This document shows, in pieces, positions 1 to 12,133 of a DNA stretch of 52,243 nt (position 1 is its first letter; the number at the start of each line of letters is the position of its first letter). A program made the translations under genes and the position numbers. Under the pieces are notes generated by a model. It was not told where the DNA came from, made no database searches, and saw only the letters and a program-made list of their open reading frames with translations. The stretch covers positions 400,917 to 453,159 of the forward strand of contig CABFPE010000117.1 in NCBI GenBank assembly GCA_900660155.1, written 5' to 3'. This stretch comes from Hofstenia miamia (taxonomy: Eukaryota > Xenacoelomorpha > Acoela > Hofsteniidae).

Positions 1-375
1 ATAAAAATATCATGAGTCAATCCTTTATTAATACTGCAATTTATAACTGGAATATATTGCCAAAAGAAATGAAAATAATTGACAACCTTAAAAAATTCAA
101 AAAAGAATTAAAATTATTATTTCTCAAACAAAAGTTTATATCAGGTAGATCATGGATAGGATTTAAATTTTATAATAACGATTATACAATAAATCGAAAT
201 TAGTAAGCTATCCGTAGTCAGTGTATTTTTTAGTCAGTGTTGTGTTATTTATTTCATTTTTTTATTATTCATTTTTTTGTACGTAGTAGTTAATGACGCT
301 ATTCATTTGAAATATCAGTAAAATATTGTAAAAAAATTCAAATGAATATAGATTATCTTATCTTATCTTATCTTT
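1..375 (+). mobile_element. 3' end of a non-LTR retrotransposon (LINE), truncated
   Basis: The frame at 12-203 encodes the C-terminal end of a LINE reverse-transcriptase polyprotein. The pattern FINTAIYNWN, then LPKEMK, then a lysine-rich stretch and GRSWIGFKFYNN recurs in the minus-strand fragment at 3,940-4,356 (FINVAIRTWNSLPKEI, GKSWLGYKFYNNN). The stop at 201-203 is followed by a short 3' UTR, a perfect hairpin at 300-348 and a (TTATC)n tail at 353-375, the expected architecture of a LINE 3' terminus. The window edge cuts off everything upstream, so the catalytic domain is not visible. The family match is seen directly by comparing copies in this window; the clade (CR1/L2-like or other) is not determined. 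Confidence 0.75.
300..348 (+). promoter_or_regulatory. LINE 3' terminal hairpin before the tail
   Basis: TATTCATTTGAA at 300-311 pairs perfectly with TTCAAATGAATA at 337-348 across a 25-base loop. It sits directly upstream of the (TTATC)n tail. Hairpins in this position are used by some LINE clades for recognition of their own RNA by reverse transcriptase. The related copy at 3,614-3,661 keeps the pairing with different bases. Confidence 0.6.
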
Positions 376-1039
376 GTTTGTAGTGTCTTTTCTTTCTTGA
401 CCTTCATGATCATTACAATTTTCCTGTTGCGGATATTTAAACATCTTTTGTAAAGGTTATTCCCTGATATATTTAACTTATATTTTCAATTTGATTTATT
501 TTATATTTTATGAGTTTAAGATCTTTTCTATATTATTACTACAACCCATTTGATAAGAATATTCAATTTGAAATATTCCACTATTATTGAATCCCATTTC
601 TATAATGGAAAAATAAAATATTTTTTTCCAAAGAATTTTTGATAAAAAATCTATCTTTAAAATAGTTGTGACTATATTCTTTATTTTTATATCTGTCACG
701 CTTTCTTTTGCAAAGATCATTAAGTATTGAGAAATAATCTCTTCCATTACAACTTTAATGTATAAACTAAATTCAATGTTATCTTCATAATACACCAGAA
801 CTTTCTTAATACTGTGAGCTGTTGTACATATTGTCCGCAATTACTGTAGATGATTGGGGAGGGGAGATCCCTAAAGTAATAAAATGTTAGAAGAAAAAAG
901 AAATGTCTATATTTAGAGTTCATTTGTAAAATATAAAATACTGTTTACAACTATAAATAACGTCAAAAAACTACAAGAGTACAAAAACAAATACAAACGC
1001 ACACAAATTAATATTTACAAAGACAATTATAACTAATGG
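376..1039. other. No gene recognised
   Basis: AT-rich sequence. An open frame of 110 codons on the minus strand at 508-840 has no recognisable motif and AT-driven composition; I do not call it a gene. Confidence 0.5.
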
Positions 1040-1350
1040 CCTGGATTATGGCGAATTTATATGCAGTCAATTGAATAGTCAGTACTATAAAATTTAAACC
1101 TCGCCATTTGTATTAAAGTCTTTCCTTTGTATAACTATGGAAGTGTATATTTATTCTGTCTTTGAATACTTATTTTATTGATTTGTTTTATAGATTTGGG
1201 TATATTATTCCATGTATTTATTGATGTATTGAGAAATGAATTTTTCATTATTTTCTTGTTATATTTAAGAGGTTTATTTTTTAGTGTTCTTAAATTTTTG
1301 TTTAAACGATATTTTGGAGGATAAAACATTAGATTTGTTATAGGGAGCAA
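1040..1350 (-). mobile_element. LINE 3' fragment (C-terminus of reverse transcriptase ORF)
   Basis: Minus-strand translation gives KKIMKNSFLNTSINTWNNIP, the same C-terminal signature as the other LINE fragments here (compare FINVAIRTWNSLPKEI at 3.9-4.4 kb). A frameshift separates it from a terminal ARFKFY-like segment near 1,070-1,110. It is nearly identical in layout to the fragment at 6,365-6,975. No catalytic motifs remain. It is a dead, 5'-truncated copy. Confidence 0.65.
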
Positions 1351-1570
1351 TATTATTAAATATTTTAAAGAAAGTAGTTAACACATTTTTATAAATTATA
1401 ACAACATCAACATATATTTAAGTTCTCATGTACATATACATGTATTAAGTTTACAAACTTATTAAGAACATAAATAATTCAACTTTTTTCATATGAGCTT
1501 AGTTATGTCAGTAAATGTTTGTTTCTTGGTTACGTTTACAAATTACATATAATTTAAAAAATATTTTTAC

Positions 1571-2232
1571 TTATTGTTCTTGAGTTGCACATCTTATTCT
1601 ATAATTAGTCAGATAATTGATATTTTGTTGTGTAATCATGTTTTTCAACTTCTTCTTAAATATTGTAAAATTTTTTTCACTTCTTGTACTGTAATCCAGT
1701 TTGTTCCATAGTGATATTGAATAATTTAGGAATCCGTTCTTCATTACTTTTCTATTATACTTAGTTTTACCAAATGTAATTGTTCTTTGATTTAAATGAT
1801 TAGAAATGTTCGATTTTCTTTTCCAAAATATCGATAAACATCTAATATTTTGAAGAGCTTCTAATGATCTTAGATGATATTTACACATTATTTCTTTTTT
1901 ATTTTTGTTGCTAATTATGTTTATTCCCCATTTAAATACTTTCTCTAATTTCGATTTTGCCTTTTTATTTAAGTTCGTTAATAAACAAGATGAGTACAAG
2001 AAATGGGATAAAACAAGTGATTTAGAAATGTTTTTATTTTTTTTATTTCTTCATTCTTGTTATGTAAATAATTAACTGCTATTTTTATAGCCCAATTTAT
2101 TTGTAAATTGATTTTATTCAAAAGTTGTTGATTTATGTCAGTATATAGTATGTTTCCATAATTAAAGTGACTTAGTATTAATGTGTGAATTAATTGAATC
2201 TTTGCTTCGGTTGGAAGTTGTTGCCCAATATG
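1571..2232 (-). mobile_element. LINE reverse transcriptase C-terminal fragment
   Basis: On the minus strand, 2,232-2,000 encodes LPTEAKIQLIHTLILSHFNY followed by GNILYTDINQQLL, typical of the region after the catalytic core of LINE reverse transcriptases. After a frame change it continues at 1,999-1,571 through the KVMKNGFLNYSISLWNKL signature to a stop. The catalytic aspartates are not present, so only the thumb/C-terminal part survives. The sequence differs clearly from the neighbouring fragments, so it is a separate, older subfamily. Confidence 0.7.
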
Positions 2233-2239
2233 TGCCAGT

Positions 2240-3028
2240 ATTACAAGAATGGTCTAAATTATAAACAAAAACTCCGAAACCTAATTTTTTAAAGCATTTC
2301 TAGAAAAGATTCCCTTAAAGGTATTTGCATTCTCTGTAGGTGAATTTGATTCACCCTTAAAATTTATTACTGTTATAAATTTCAAAATACCATAATTTGA
2401 AAGGGGATTACTGAAAAAGGAAATAAAATTTAAACTTACTACTTCTTTTTACTCGCATTACTTTCCATTTTGACAATGGATGTTCAATTTTCATAACATT
2501 TACTTTAAGTGCATTTATGCATCGCACTGCCTTGCTAATAAACCACACGCTAATTAATCGACCTCAGATGTCACTGCCACACTCTACCTAATTCAATATT
2601 TAAGGAACTTTTCTACATTAACCATGTTGTGTAAATTATTTTATATTTGTTTGCAAACGCCCAGGCTAAGAAAAAATTACAATTGCCCTAACTTCCAAAT
2701 AATGTTCACTTCCAAAATTTATCTATTTGCCGTTATTTATCTCATGGCTACCTTTAACACCATTGAAACTAATTTACTTTTGCCATCGCCTTTCTATCTT
2801 CATGTTTATAATTGTTCTATTCACAGTAAAAGTAGTGGATTCTTTATTTCAATCAATCACATTTTTTGTACATTATCAGTGTGTATATGCTGTGGCATTC
2901 TTTTCAGAGGGTTAATGTATTCCTTCCTGACAAAACAGTTGTGTATTGAATTCTTGACTCCACTCATCTCAAATGTAAATGAACTTATTCCTTCATATTA
3001 TGAGCTACATGAGATTAAGGTATCATGG
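2240..3028. other. No gene recognised
   Basis: An AT-rich stretch between two LINE relics. A plus-strand open frame at 2,624-3,040 has hydrophobic, low-information composition with no family signature; I treat it as chance. Confidence 0.45.
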
Positions 3029-3580
3029 TTACATCATTAGTATCGTACGTCCAACAGATATAAATGTATTGTGTAATCCAAGACTTCCTTTAGAAATTGG
3101 CAAATATGCCTGTAGTCTTTGTGACGCAGAAACAGCTGAACGTGTTATACTTTCTAGAGACTGATGAACGGCTGAATCAAATTCTTCCAGTGCTGCTGTA
3201 ACAGTTGCGGATTTGAAGTTCTTAAACAAAACGATATCTTAGGTAGTGAAGCACAGCTCCTTAACAGATGCAATTCTAACTGTGGGTCTTCAAGTAATTT
3301 TATTTCATTCATAATTTCAATGGACTTAGAAACAGGTTTCGAAAAGAACTCTTGGATAAATTTTGGAGACTTGGAGATAGGAGCTCCAAGAGCGATAAGA
3401 ACATCTTTTCCTCTATTGATTATTTTGGGCAAAGCACTGAAATCTCAATTAGGATTAGGCGACCAAACTTCACATTTAGTTAAACTAATTTCCAAGCCTA
3501 CTTTCTTTATAGTGAACACCACAAACTCAAATACTTTACACAAAGATTGAACTTCGCCCAAACAGAGAACCATCATCTAA
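3029..3580 (-). mobile_element. LINE-type reverse transcriptase relic with YLDDGS motif
   Basis: Minus-strand translation near 3,580-3,560 reads YLDDGSLFG, a reverse-transcriptase motif C. It is followed by GLEISLTKCEVW (the usual lysine-cysteine motif D region), ALGAPI, then LLRSCASLPKISFCLRTSNP and LPISKGSLGLHN. This order matches the palm-to-thumb part of non-LTR reverse transcriptases. At least three frame changes or stops interrupt it. It is a different family from the (TTATC)n-tailed LINE that abuts it at 3,585, whose tail may have been inserted into this older copy. Confidence 0.65.
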
Positions 3581-3613
3581 ATATGATAAGATAAGATAAG
3601 ATAAGAGAATCTT

Positions 3614-3661
3614 TATTCAAATAAATGTTAACAATTAAATAACTGATAATTTATTTGAATA
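3614..3661 (-). promoter_or_regulatory. LINE 3' terminal hairpin, second copy
   Basis: TATTCAAATAAAT and ATTTATTTGAATA are perfect complements, 13 bp, 22-base loop. The hairpin precedes the (GATAA)n run, which is (TTATC)n on the element's strand. The inner six bases of each arm differ from the copy at 300-348, yet pairing is intact. Confidence 0.6.
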
Positions 3662-3750
3662 GCGTCATTAAATTCACAAAAACACATATATACAATTCAC
3701 ATAAATTACAAAAGAAATCTTGCAGGCTATGGATAAATTACTATAGTACT

Positions 3751-4127
3751 ATTTTAATAACGAGTTATAGTATAGTCATTGTTATAAAATTTGTATCCTA
3801 GCCATGATTTTCCAGAAATATATTTTTGCTTAAGGAAGATTTTTAAATGCTTTTTAAAAGGTTTCAATTTTTCAATATTTTTAATTTCTTTAGGTAGCGA
3901 ATTCCAGGTTCGAATGGCGACATTAATGAAGGATTTCTNATTTTAATAACGAGTTATAGTATAGTTATTGTTATAAAATTTGTATCCTAGCCATGATTTT
4001 CCAGAAATATATTTTTGCTTAAGGAAGATTTTTAAATGCTTTTTAAAAGGTTTCAATTTTTCAATATTTTTAATTTCTTTAGGTAGCGAATTCCAGGTTC
4101 GAATGGCGACATTAATGAAGGATTTCT
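3751..4127. repeat. 188-bp duplication joined by a single N (assembly join)
   Basis: 3,751-3,938 and 3,940-4,127 are the same 188 bases with one substitution (AGTCATT against AGTTATT). The only base between them is N at 3,939. This is what results when two overlapping contigs are placed end to end without merging. Confidence 0.9.
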
Positions 4128-4450
4128 TTAAAACGTTCTTCTTATACTTAACGCATGTAAAAAGCTTTGATCTTGAATTCTGTTTATGAATAAATCCCGG
4201 TATTTTAATCGTATTATAAGGTGGTAGGTTTCTGATTAGTTTGAAGAATGTAAGAAGGGTATTTAACATAACTAGTTGTTTTGGAAAAAGAATTGACCTA
4301 GAAATGTACTGTTTGGTTTGCGATGAGTTTTTCGTTGTGCAATACATTGAATCCAAACATCAACTTTCAATAAATGCAAAATATAGGGTTGCTCATTATT
4401 CTAGAAGAGTCTATTTTAATAAAAATAGAGAAAATGAAGAGGAATGTTTG

Positions 4451-5379
4451 TAGGTGTCTGTAATTTTAGCAATAATTGTTAGAAACAATCGTAAATACAA
4501 AAATAAATGATCACTATTTCGTGTTAGCAATTGATTTTGGATTTTCTTAATAAAGGCGTACAATAACGCAATTTTATTGTGTATAAATCTATAAAAAAAT
4601 TGAAAAAACCATATAGATTCTGCTGAATAAAGCTCAAGATCGAATGCAGAAATTATCATTGGGGCATGAATATGAATGTAGAAACTCTAAATTTGAGCGG
4701 TTAAATTAATTCAGTTATTAACGAAGCAAGCCTGAGAATTTTTAAGTTAAATAGAATAAACTATGCGGCGCAAAATATGTTTCATTTACTCCACAATAAT
4801 ACTATGAATGTAAAGGTCAATAATTTCCAAGCATCTTTCTCTCATGTCTATCTGATATCACGAGTCATTTAAAATTAACCCCTCTTATCCTCTACCGTTA
4901 CCCCATAGGATAGTTGATTTCCATATTTTTCATGTATCTGCTATGGAAATCCAATTGACTGCAAAAAACAATAAACATATAGACTGAACAAATATCTTCA
5001 AACTAATTTGAGTAAGTCACCGCTGCCCATTCAAAGCATGCAAAATAAGCTGAAGAAAATTTTTCTATTCCGAAATTAATTTAGAAATATATTATTATAC
5101 TGATGGAAACTCTGAAAACTAAATAATAAGTGCATTACTTCTCGTATTATAAATAAATAAATGATAAAAAGGAAAGAAAAAAATTACAAAATAAAAGTAA
5201 CTCTAAATTGGTGATGGTAAAGATTTGTAAGTCATGAATCGACGGGCAACCCTCTTAGTTTCTCCGCATAGTTAGTGTCCTTAGTGATTAGGATTTGATG
5301 CAAAGGATGTTACGGATTTTCTACAATTTTCGCTCCGAAAGAAATAAACTCGTTTTGAATTGTGGTAATAACAACATTA
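4451..5379. other. No intact gene; possibly LINE-derived
   Basis: Fragments such as AQDRMQKLSLG on the plus strand near 4,640 faintly resemble LINE C-terminal regions, but stops are frequent and I cannot place boundaries. Confidence 0.3.
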
Positions 5380-6260
5380 AGTGTCCACTGTTTGGGTAAA
5401 TTCAACATCCTTGAAATGTGTTTCAGAGATCTTTCAACCTGTCTTTCTGCTTTTGGTTTATATGATAAATCCAAGCAACCGAAGCGTACGTAAAATGAGA
5501 CAGAACATAGGTTTTAAATGTGTATTTGCGAGCTCCTGTGTTCAGAAATCTAGCAACATATGCCATTGTGTTAGAGACGAAGTAAATTTTCTTCAGCAAG
5601 TCAGACACATGCTTACTAAAGGAAAGTTCATGTTCAATTCCACATTTTAAGAGCTTTAGATTTTTTATAGATTTGTTTCTAAAGACGATTTCTTTGGCTT
5701 TGACGTGGTTGATATTGAGATTATTGTAATCAAATTGGTAAGTTAAGTTATTCAAGATACCGATCAATACGTCCTGTTCATCAGAGGAACTACCATCCGA
5801 TGCTAAAACCTTCTGTTTCCAATCCGAAAGATAGGTGGATAGCCAGAACCCAAACCATTTATCATCTGATGATAGGTTATCCATAAATATTCTGTTCAGT
5901 GCGTTTGGTAACACAATGTTGAAGGCTGAGCAGAAATCCAAAAAAACTACCCTGACCACTGATGTGTGGCGGCCATCCAGATGAGAGGCGATGCTATTTC
6001 GTAGCACAGCTATAGCGCCAGTAGTAGATAAGCCAGCCTGATATGCAAATTAATATCCATCTGAAGAGTTTCGAAAAGTCTCTAGAGGCATGGATGGAAT
6101 AATTTTTTCACAACAGCGATCTGGTATAGGTGTAAGGCAAACTGGGCAAAAATTCTTGTCAACCTTAGTCCCAATCTGAGGATTTTTGATAATAGGTGCG
6201 ACATTTGCCTTCTTACACTCTGCATTGGTTGTACACCTTAGAAATAATATCGTTAAAAAT
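5380..6260 (-). mobile_element. LINE reverse transcriptase relic, internal deletion
   Basis: The minus-strand frame 6,007-5,423 has VVFLDFCSAFNIVLPNAL, a motif A in which the second catalytic-position Asp of the usual AFD is Asn. It then jumps, after ILNN, directly to LNINHVKAKEIVFRNK (motif D/E region). The YxDD motif C lies in the missing part, so there is an internal deletion. The C-terminal part (YVLSHFTYASVAWIYHINQ, QKDRLKDL) is the usual LINE thumb sequence. Upstream, at 6,060-6,010, a frame gives QAGLSTTGAIAVLRN, consistent with the region before motif A. It is non-functional. Confidence 0.75.
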
Positions 6261-6364
6261 CACTGAGTAGATATAGCTTAACTCACGGTTGCACATTTTA
6301 AAAAACCACGCAGGCAATAAACTGTAGAAAAACACTACAAATATAATATTCCGCCCTTGGGCTA

Positions 6365-6975
6365 TGGCGTTTTAATTTCTGTTAGTTGAATAATGCTGAT
6401 TGTAAAATTTGAACCTCGCCATTTCAATTAAGTTAATTATATCTTTTGACAAATTTTTAAATGTCTTCAATTTATTCAGTTGCTTTATTTCTCTAAGTAA
6501 GTATTCCAAATCTTTATGTGTTAATGAATGAATTTCACATTATTCTCTTTTTGCAAATACTTCGAGTGTGTCTGTTTACTGTTTAAGTGTGAAATTTTAG
6601 AGAAATGAGGGAACTTTACCTCATCGCAAGGTTCAATGTTGTTTAATATCCTATACAATGTTGTTAATGCATACATTTACATAAATTGAGCATTTAGGAC
6701 TTAAGAAGCGTTTAAACAAATTTTTAGATTTCTTTATTAATTATTTATTGTTTTATAGATTTAGTTAAATTATTTCTTATATTTATGGATGTGTTGAGAA
6801 ATGAATTTTTCATTATTTTCTTTTTATATTTCAGAAGCTTAATGTTTAGTGTTCTATGATTATGTCTATGTAATATTTTGGAGGATAGAAAATTGGATTT
6901 GTAGTATAGAATAATATTACTAAATATTTTAAAAAGAATGTTAATATACAATTGAAAAAGTACTCCATTTTTCAT
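6365..6975 (-). mobile_element. LINE 3' fragment, same family as 1,040-1,350
   Basis: The minus strand encodes YKKKIMKNSFLNTSINIRNN, near-identical to the fragment at 1,040-1,350, after an upstream hydrophobic stretch. A terminal ARFKFY-like segment lies near 6,400. Stops and a frameshift separate the two parts. The plus-strand sequence just beyond (about 6,990-7,013) resembles the end of a (TTATC)n-tailed copy in the opposite orientation. Confidence 0.6.
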
Positions 6976-7014
6976 TGGCGAAATTTTCTAAATATAGATT
7001 ATTTTATCTTATCA

Positions 7015-10000
7015 AATCTCATGTAAAATAGAAGTATTTGATAAGGTCTTCAGCTATATAATATAAGAATCAAATAATATTCCTTCACTGTAATCTACAA
7101 TCCTGAAATGTTGCTACATCCATATTTATCCGATATATTCCTAATAATCACTTCTCCAATTTTTTAAATTATTTATTAGAAATATCTCCCACATTTGGAA
7201 TAACCAAAATCAGGGCAAGTGATTCTGAAGACAGTAAACTCTGAAATGTTTTACAATTTTATTTTTTAATTTCATCATGAATTAGACTGGTGACACTAAT
7301 GAAGTTGCTATTTCAGCGTATTGGGAAACCAACAGATCTGTAATAACCACACACCGAGCATTTTATAGAATTTTGCGATCGGTTGAAAAGGATCTGTTTC
7401 AGAAGAGAAAACGATTTCGTTTTGGATTTCTAACATGCATTGTAGTATCCAGATGGAAAAGAAACTCCCCTGAAATGATACATAAAAATCGTGCAAAATT
7501 TCAAGTAGCAGCTACATCAATGTATTGAAGCAACAGCCGCATTTTGTTTAATATAATTTTTGAAGCCCGATAAAGCAAAATACACAGAATAGGTATTTTT
7601 CTCAAGATAGTCATTTTTATTTTTCTGCATTCATTCAAAAATCGGGGATATTTCTGCCTTATTCTGTGCTTTTAAGTTATGCAGAATTTCGAGTACCTCA
7701 ACTTTCCAAATTGAAACTAAATAATATTTGAACAGATAACGAAACTGAATTTATATTTGAAACTGAAGCGAGCCTTAGAATCCACTCTTAGCAAATTTAT
7801 TGAAAATTTCATGGACTATACAAAAATCAATAAATATTCAAATAATAAACATTTTGTAAAGTTCCGACTTAATCCAAACTCATATCTACACATAGAAATG
7901 GAATTTGGTCAATAATTGACAAAATCCAAAGGAACTTAATAAATAATTTTTTTCCAAATCAATCTCAAGCCATTGCCAAAATAATATATTTGAACCCAAA
8001 CCATCACATAAATACTTGTAGAAAACATCATTGGTTCAAAATTACCCATCAGCCTTTCATTAAATGTATACTAATAATAATACATTTGTAATTATTTGAA
8101 TTAACATATGTCTAGCATTTTCTAAAAGAGTGCCGCAGCTTCGAAATTGAAATAAATTATGCAACTCTGAATGACCAATGGCTACGAAACCTACTATTGA
8201 AAAAAGATTTTGAGTCAACCCAAATCTCAATCTGACTCAGCCCATGGACAGAATAGTTCAGGTCAACCCGATTGGTCAGACTAAAACCAGGCACTTTAAA
8301 ATAAACGAAAATCGATTTGAATGAAACTGTATTTTGCCGTAATTTTAACAAATTAGTGATGGAATTAAATACGACTGTTGCCTACGTTACCATTCTGATT
8401 GTAGTTTTTCAACGGTCTGCGAAGTAATTAATAACATGCAATTAAAGACAAAATTGTTTTGACAAAGTTTTTAATTAATTTACAAATCACATATAAATGT
8501 ATATCGCTCGTTACAATACTTGGAAGGTTTTAGTTGGTTATTAATTTTCAAAGTGTTTCCTCCAATCAAATTTACAAGAATAAATAGTCTCGATTCATTA
8601 AGTTACGACATCACACATCTGAAGCGTAAGTTTTTGTCAAACTGAAAAATATGCAAATCACACTAATAGTGATACATGCTAATTATGTAGTGAAAACTAT
8701 TGCTTACACTGCAGGGTTTAAATAGACAATCATCATCATGCCTTTGTTTACTAAGAGCGTATTAAAAACACAATTTTGTTATTCGGTTCAGTGTTCTTTA
8801 CTGAAAAAAAATTTTTAGCAAAATTTTGAATCTATGTTTGAGGGATATTTTAAATGTAAACATGGATGATTTGCGCAAAAGACTTTGAACTGCAAACAGT
8901 ATTTAGGCAGAGTTAACTTTTATAGGTCAAATTTGCATTCATTATTAAGGGGAAGAGCAATTGATTACCTCAAGTTTAAACCAAACTCATTAAAAAACAG
9001 CAAAAACTCAGTATTTTTAACAAATTTCGAAAAGCCCGAGATTTATTCATGATCTTGCCTGTAACAACACCGTCAACTTTATTTCTAGATATATTGTATT
9101 TCGTTAGTGGGATTAATGTATTTATTTGTTTATATATAAATGCCTTTAAATGTTGTTTGCCTTAATAATATGTTAAAGCAACTTTAACTTTGTATTGGTA
9201 TGTAAAAAGGAGAATTAATACAGAAAAATCAATTTCGATAAAATATATAAATTGTATAAATATCGATTTCTTGTTAATTTAAAAGTATACCATAATGAAT
9301 GAGAATTATTAGTTGATCAATAGGAAATTATCAAATTGCCTTTAAAAAACTACATTTTGCAATTGCTTAGTTACATAATTACATTTGCATAACGAGATAG
9401 ATAGGCGATTTAATTTGCAATGCTTAGATTTTCTTTCTTTTCATAGATTTTATTTTTGTAAGTTAGCATTGTTCGTTTAGTGGTATTAGTATAAATGAAC
9501 AATAGAAAACAATTGAGGAAAAATATTTACAATTGAAATTCTAAGTTTTAAAAGATTGCTACCAATACAATAATCCATGTAGCAGTCTACAGTAACTGTG
9601 AAAAAAATTGAAAAATTCATCCACAAATATATTTCCTCCATGGAATATTCAAGTTAAAGCATGTTAACTTTGAAGATCAATATTTATTCCGCACTTTTAT
9701 AATTTTATGAGAAGGACTTTCAAATTGCCAAATGAAAATCAAATTTTCACTCTCATATACACAACTACTGTTTATTGAAAAGCCAATCGATAAAATCTGT
9801 TAATTAATTAAATCTGATGTAACTTACGTATTTAACACTGATCAAGATGAATTCGTATTTTTACTATTGTTTCTATAGTTAATACCTAAACCGCACAAAT
9901 TTTAAGTGAATAAAACTTCTACCCAAAATATATGCTTTTCGAAATAACACCAATTAAGGAATGAGTCCGGACATATGTGATAGTTAGTTACAGAGTGAAA

Positions 10001-11242
10001 ACGGATTTTAATTATTTTTGTATTTATATACGAATTTTGCAGTTTTTATTGACACTTTTATGTTAAAACATTTTGAGCGTACATGTATTACACTTAGAGC
10101 AATCTTTCTTTTATCGTGTCGTGTTACGGGTGACGACGGATTGTGAGTAAAAAACAGTGGTCTGTTTCCAACCTGGTTAGGTATAGCAGAAATTCAATTC
10201 AATTGCAAAGTGTTTCAGGATTATAATTTACGTTTCTTGGATAATGTAATTCAATTTTGTAACACTCGGTGAATGCACTCAGTTTCTTCGATGAATGACA
10301 TGCAAAATTGAGAGTGACATCCATTTTGTCAATTTGTTTCTAAGTTTTAACAAACATTAACTTCAAAGTTTGTCGTTCATCAATGACATTAAGTTTTACA
10401 ACTTGATACAAGTTACAAAGTCTTAGAAAATTAATTGGGGAAGCAAATAACTTTCGATTTATTTAAAGTAGCAATTCCTTTTAGCATACGCTCTACTGAT
10501 ACTTAATTAATAACGTTTTACAAGGTAGGTAATAACTACAATAAACTAGCGATGCAATTTGCTTAATATTTACGCTGTACTCTGCAATTAACAATTTCTG
10601 CAACAAATAGTCTTCGAATACTTATTTAAACTCGTCAAATATTGTCGCAAGTCACGTTTATAACTAACACATGCTTAATTTAAGAATCATCTTTAGTTTT
10701 TCTTATATCACACTTAAAGCTAAGCAGCCTACCTTCGTCATTTATTGCACATATTAAGTTATTGACAAACGGTTTGTACATTTTGTTATTCAAATTACAA
10801 ACTAGCAAATAAAGAACTATAAATAAATATTCTAATTTTAATCCAAATTATGAAGATTAGATTTTATATTTCACATTAGTTTAGCCTACAGCATCGCTAC
10901 ACTTTTGGACATGGGTTCTAATTAGCCATGAAGGAAATAGGGTTAAAATGCTGATTTTCTGCTTACCGAAAATTCATTTCCGGGTGAAGGCAAACTAGTC
11001 TAATGCTAAATTTGATTGGAATCTTAAAATTCCTCACAATTACAATATCTCGATCTTAGAGTTTTAAATAATTGAATTATTTATTATTATTTGTTATTAC
11101 TACAGAATGAAATCACACTATGCTAAATAGAAATCAATGAATGCTGAAATGTATCAACCTTCTAACGTTAATCGAAAAAAATAACACTAACGAAAATTGG
11201 CGTCGTGATGACCCCACGATTTATTTCCTATTATATAAGTAT
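7015..11242. other. 4.2 kb without a recognised gene
   Basis: Very AT-rich intergenic or intronic DNA. Short open frames at 7,308-7,496 and 8,157-8,351 (minus) have no motifs. I see no inverted repeats long enough to call and no tRNA-like fold. Confidence 0.5.
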
Positions 11243-11542
11243 ATATATATANNNNNNNNNNNNNNNNNNNNNNNNNNNNNNNNNNNNNNNNNNNNNNNNN
11301 NNNNNNNNNNNNNNNNNNNNNNNNNNNNNNNNNNNNNNNNNNNNNNNNNNNNNNNNNNNNNNNNNNNNNNNNNNNNNNNNNNNNNNNNNNNNNNNNNNNN
11401 NNNNNNNNNNNNNNNNNNNNNNNNNNNNNNNNNNNNNNNNNNNNNNNNNNNNNNNNNNNNNNNNNNNNNNNNNNNNNNNNNNNNNNNNNNNNNNNNNNNN
11501 NNNNNNNNNNNNNNNNNNNNNNNNNNNNNNNNNNNNNNNNNN

Positions 11543-11574
<32 letters not shown>
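11243..11574. repeat. (TA)n microsatellite containing a 291-base gap
   Basis: (TA)n runs lead into a block of N at 11,252-11,542 and resume after it until 11,574. The gap is simply an unresolved dinucleotide repeat; its true length is unknown. Confidence 0.95.
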
Positions 11575-11577
<3 letters not shown>

Positions 11578-12133
11578 TTGGAATGCAAAGACCTTCAGTG
11601 AACTTATTTTTAATTTAATATCCGACGACAATGAAAATTTGAAAATAATTTTATTCTACATTAGAAATTTCACCAAAATACCAATATTGTGTCATGGGCA
11701 CATTATTACCAACATTGAAAATTTCAAATAACAATAACAGAAGTTCGAAGGGGCGAATTCTAATTCTGTAGGATAACTCGGAATAATGAGGGAACGAATT
11801 TCCTGCGAGTTTTACATAAAAAAGAACCTCTTCCTTAAATTTTGAATTCCATCACTTGATATATCTATGCATGATAATTTCGAATCCTAAACCTTATCCC
11901 AATATACTATGGCACAACCTTCCTAGGTTAAATTCCATTTACGCACAGTAGGCACTAATCTTGACATTCTTGCATTTCTATGCCTAATATTTACTTTTCA
12001 CAGACCTGCTATCTCTGTTTTGGAAGAGGCTTATAATGAATAAATCGTGAACATATTTATATAATGTTAGTAATAGAATTTATTTTAAATGTAATCATTA
12101 CGCCATCTTTTGTTCTAAATTTGAATTATTTAG
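11575..12133. other. Probable intron or 5' flank of the EF-hand gene
   Basis: No coding signal. The last bases, TTTGAATTATTTAG at 12,120-12,133, fit a 3' splice site directly before the ATG of the EF-hand frame, so at least the 3' part may be a 5'-UTR intron. Confidence 0.4.

Larger units (their letters stand above)
3585..4450 (-). mobile_element. LINE 3' end with (TTATC)n tail, partly duplicated
   Basis: Reading on the minus strand, the frame from about 4,356 to 3,943 carries the LINE C-terminal signature (KKSFINVAIRTWNSLPKEI, then GKSWLGYKFYNNNYT) and a stop. The 3' UTR follows, with a perfect 13-bp hairpin (3,614-3,626 with 3,649-3,661) and the tail at 3,605-3,585. It is the same family as the copy at 1-375. 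The stretch 3,751-3,938 is repeated at 3,940-4,127 with one difference, separated by a single N, so the apparent length is inflated by an assembly join. Sequence above 4,356 shows stops in all frames and is only weakly assignable. Confidence 0.7.

Noticed and set aside
508..840. 110-codon minus-strand open frame between LINE fragments
   Set aside because: I/K/N/F-rich, no motif, no splice or start context; consistent with chance in AT-rich DNA.
2624..3040. 138-codon plus-strand open frame with hydrophobic segments
   Set aside because: No signature of a membrane protein family, and its 3' end overlaps the opposite-strand LINE relic.
11141..11631. Long open frames on both strands across 11.1-11.6 kb
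   Set aside because: They run through the block of N and (TA)n repeats; translation of unknown bases has no meaning.
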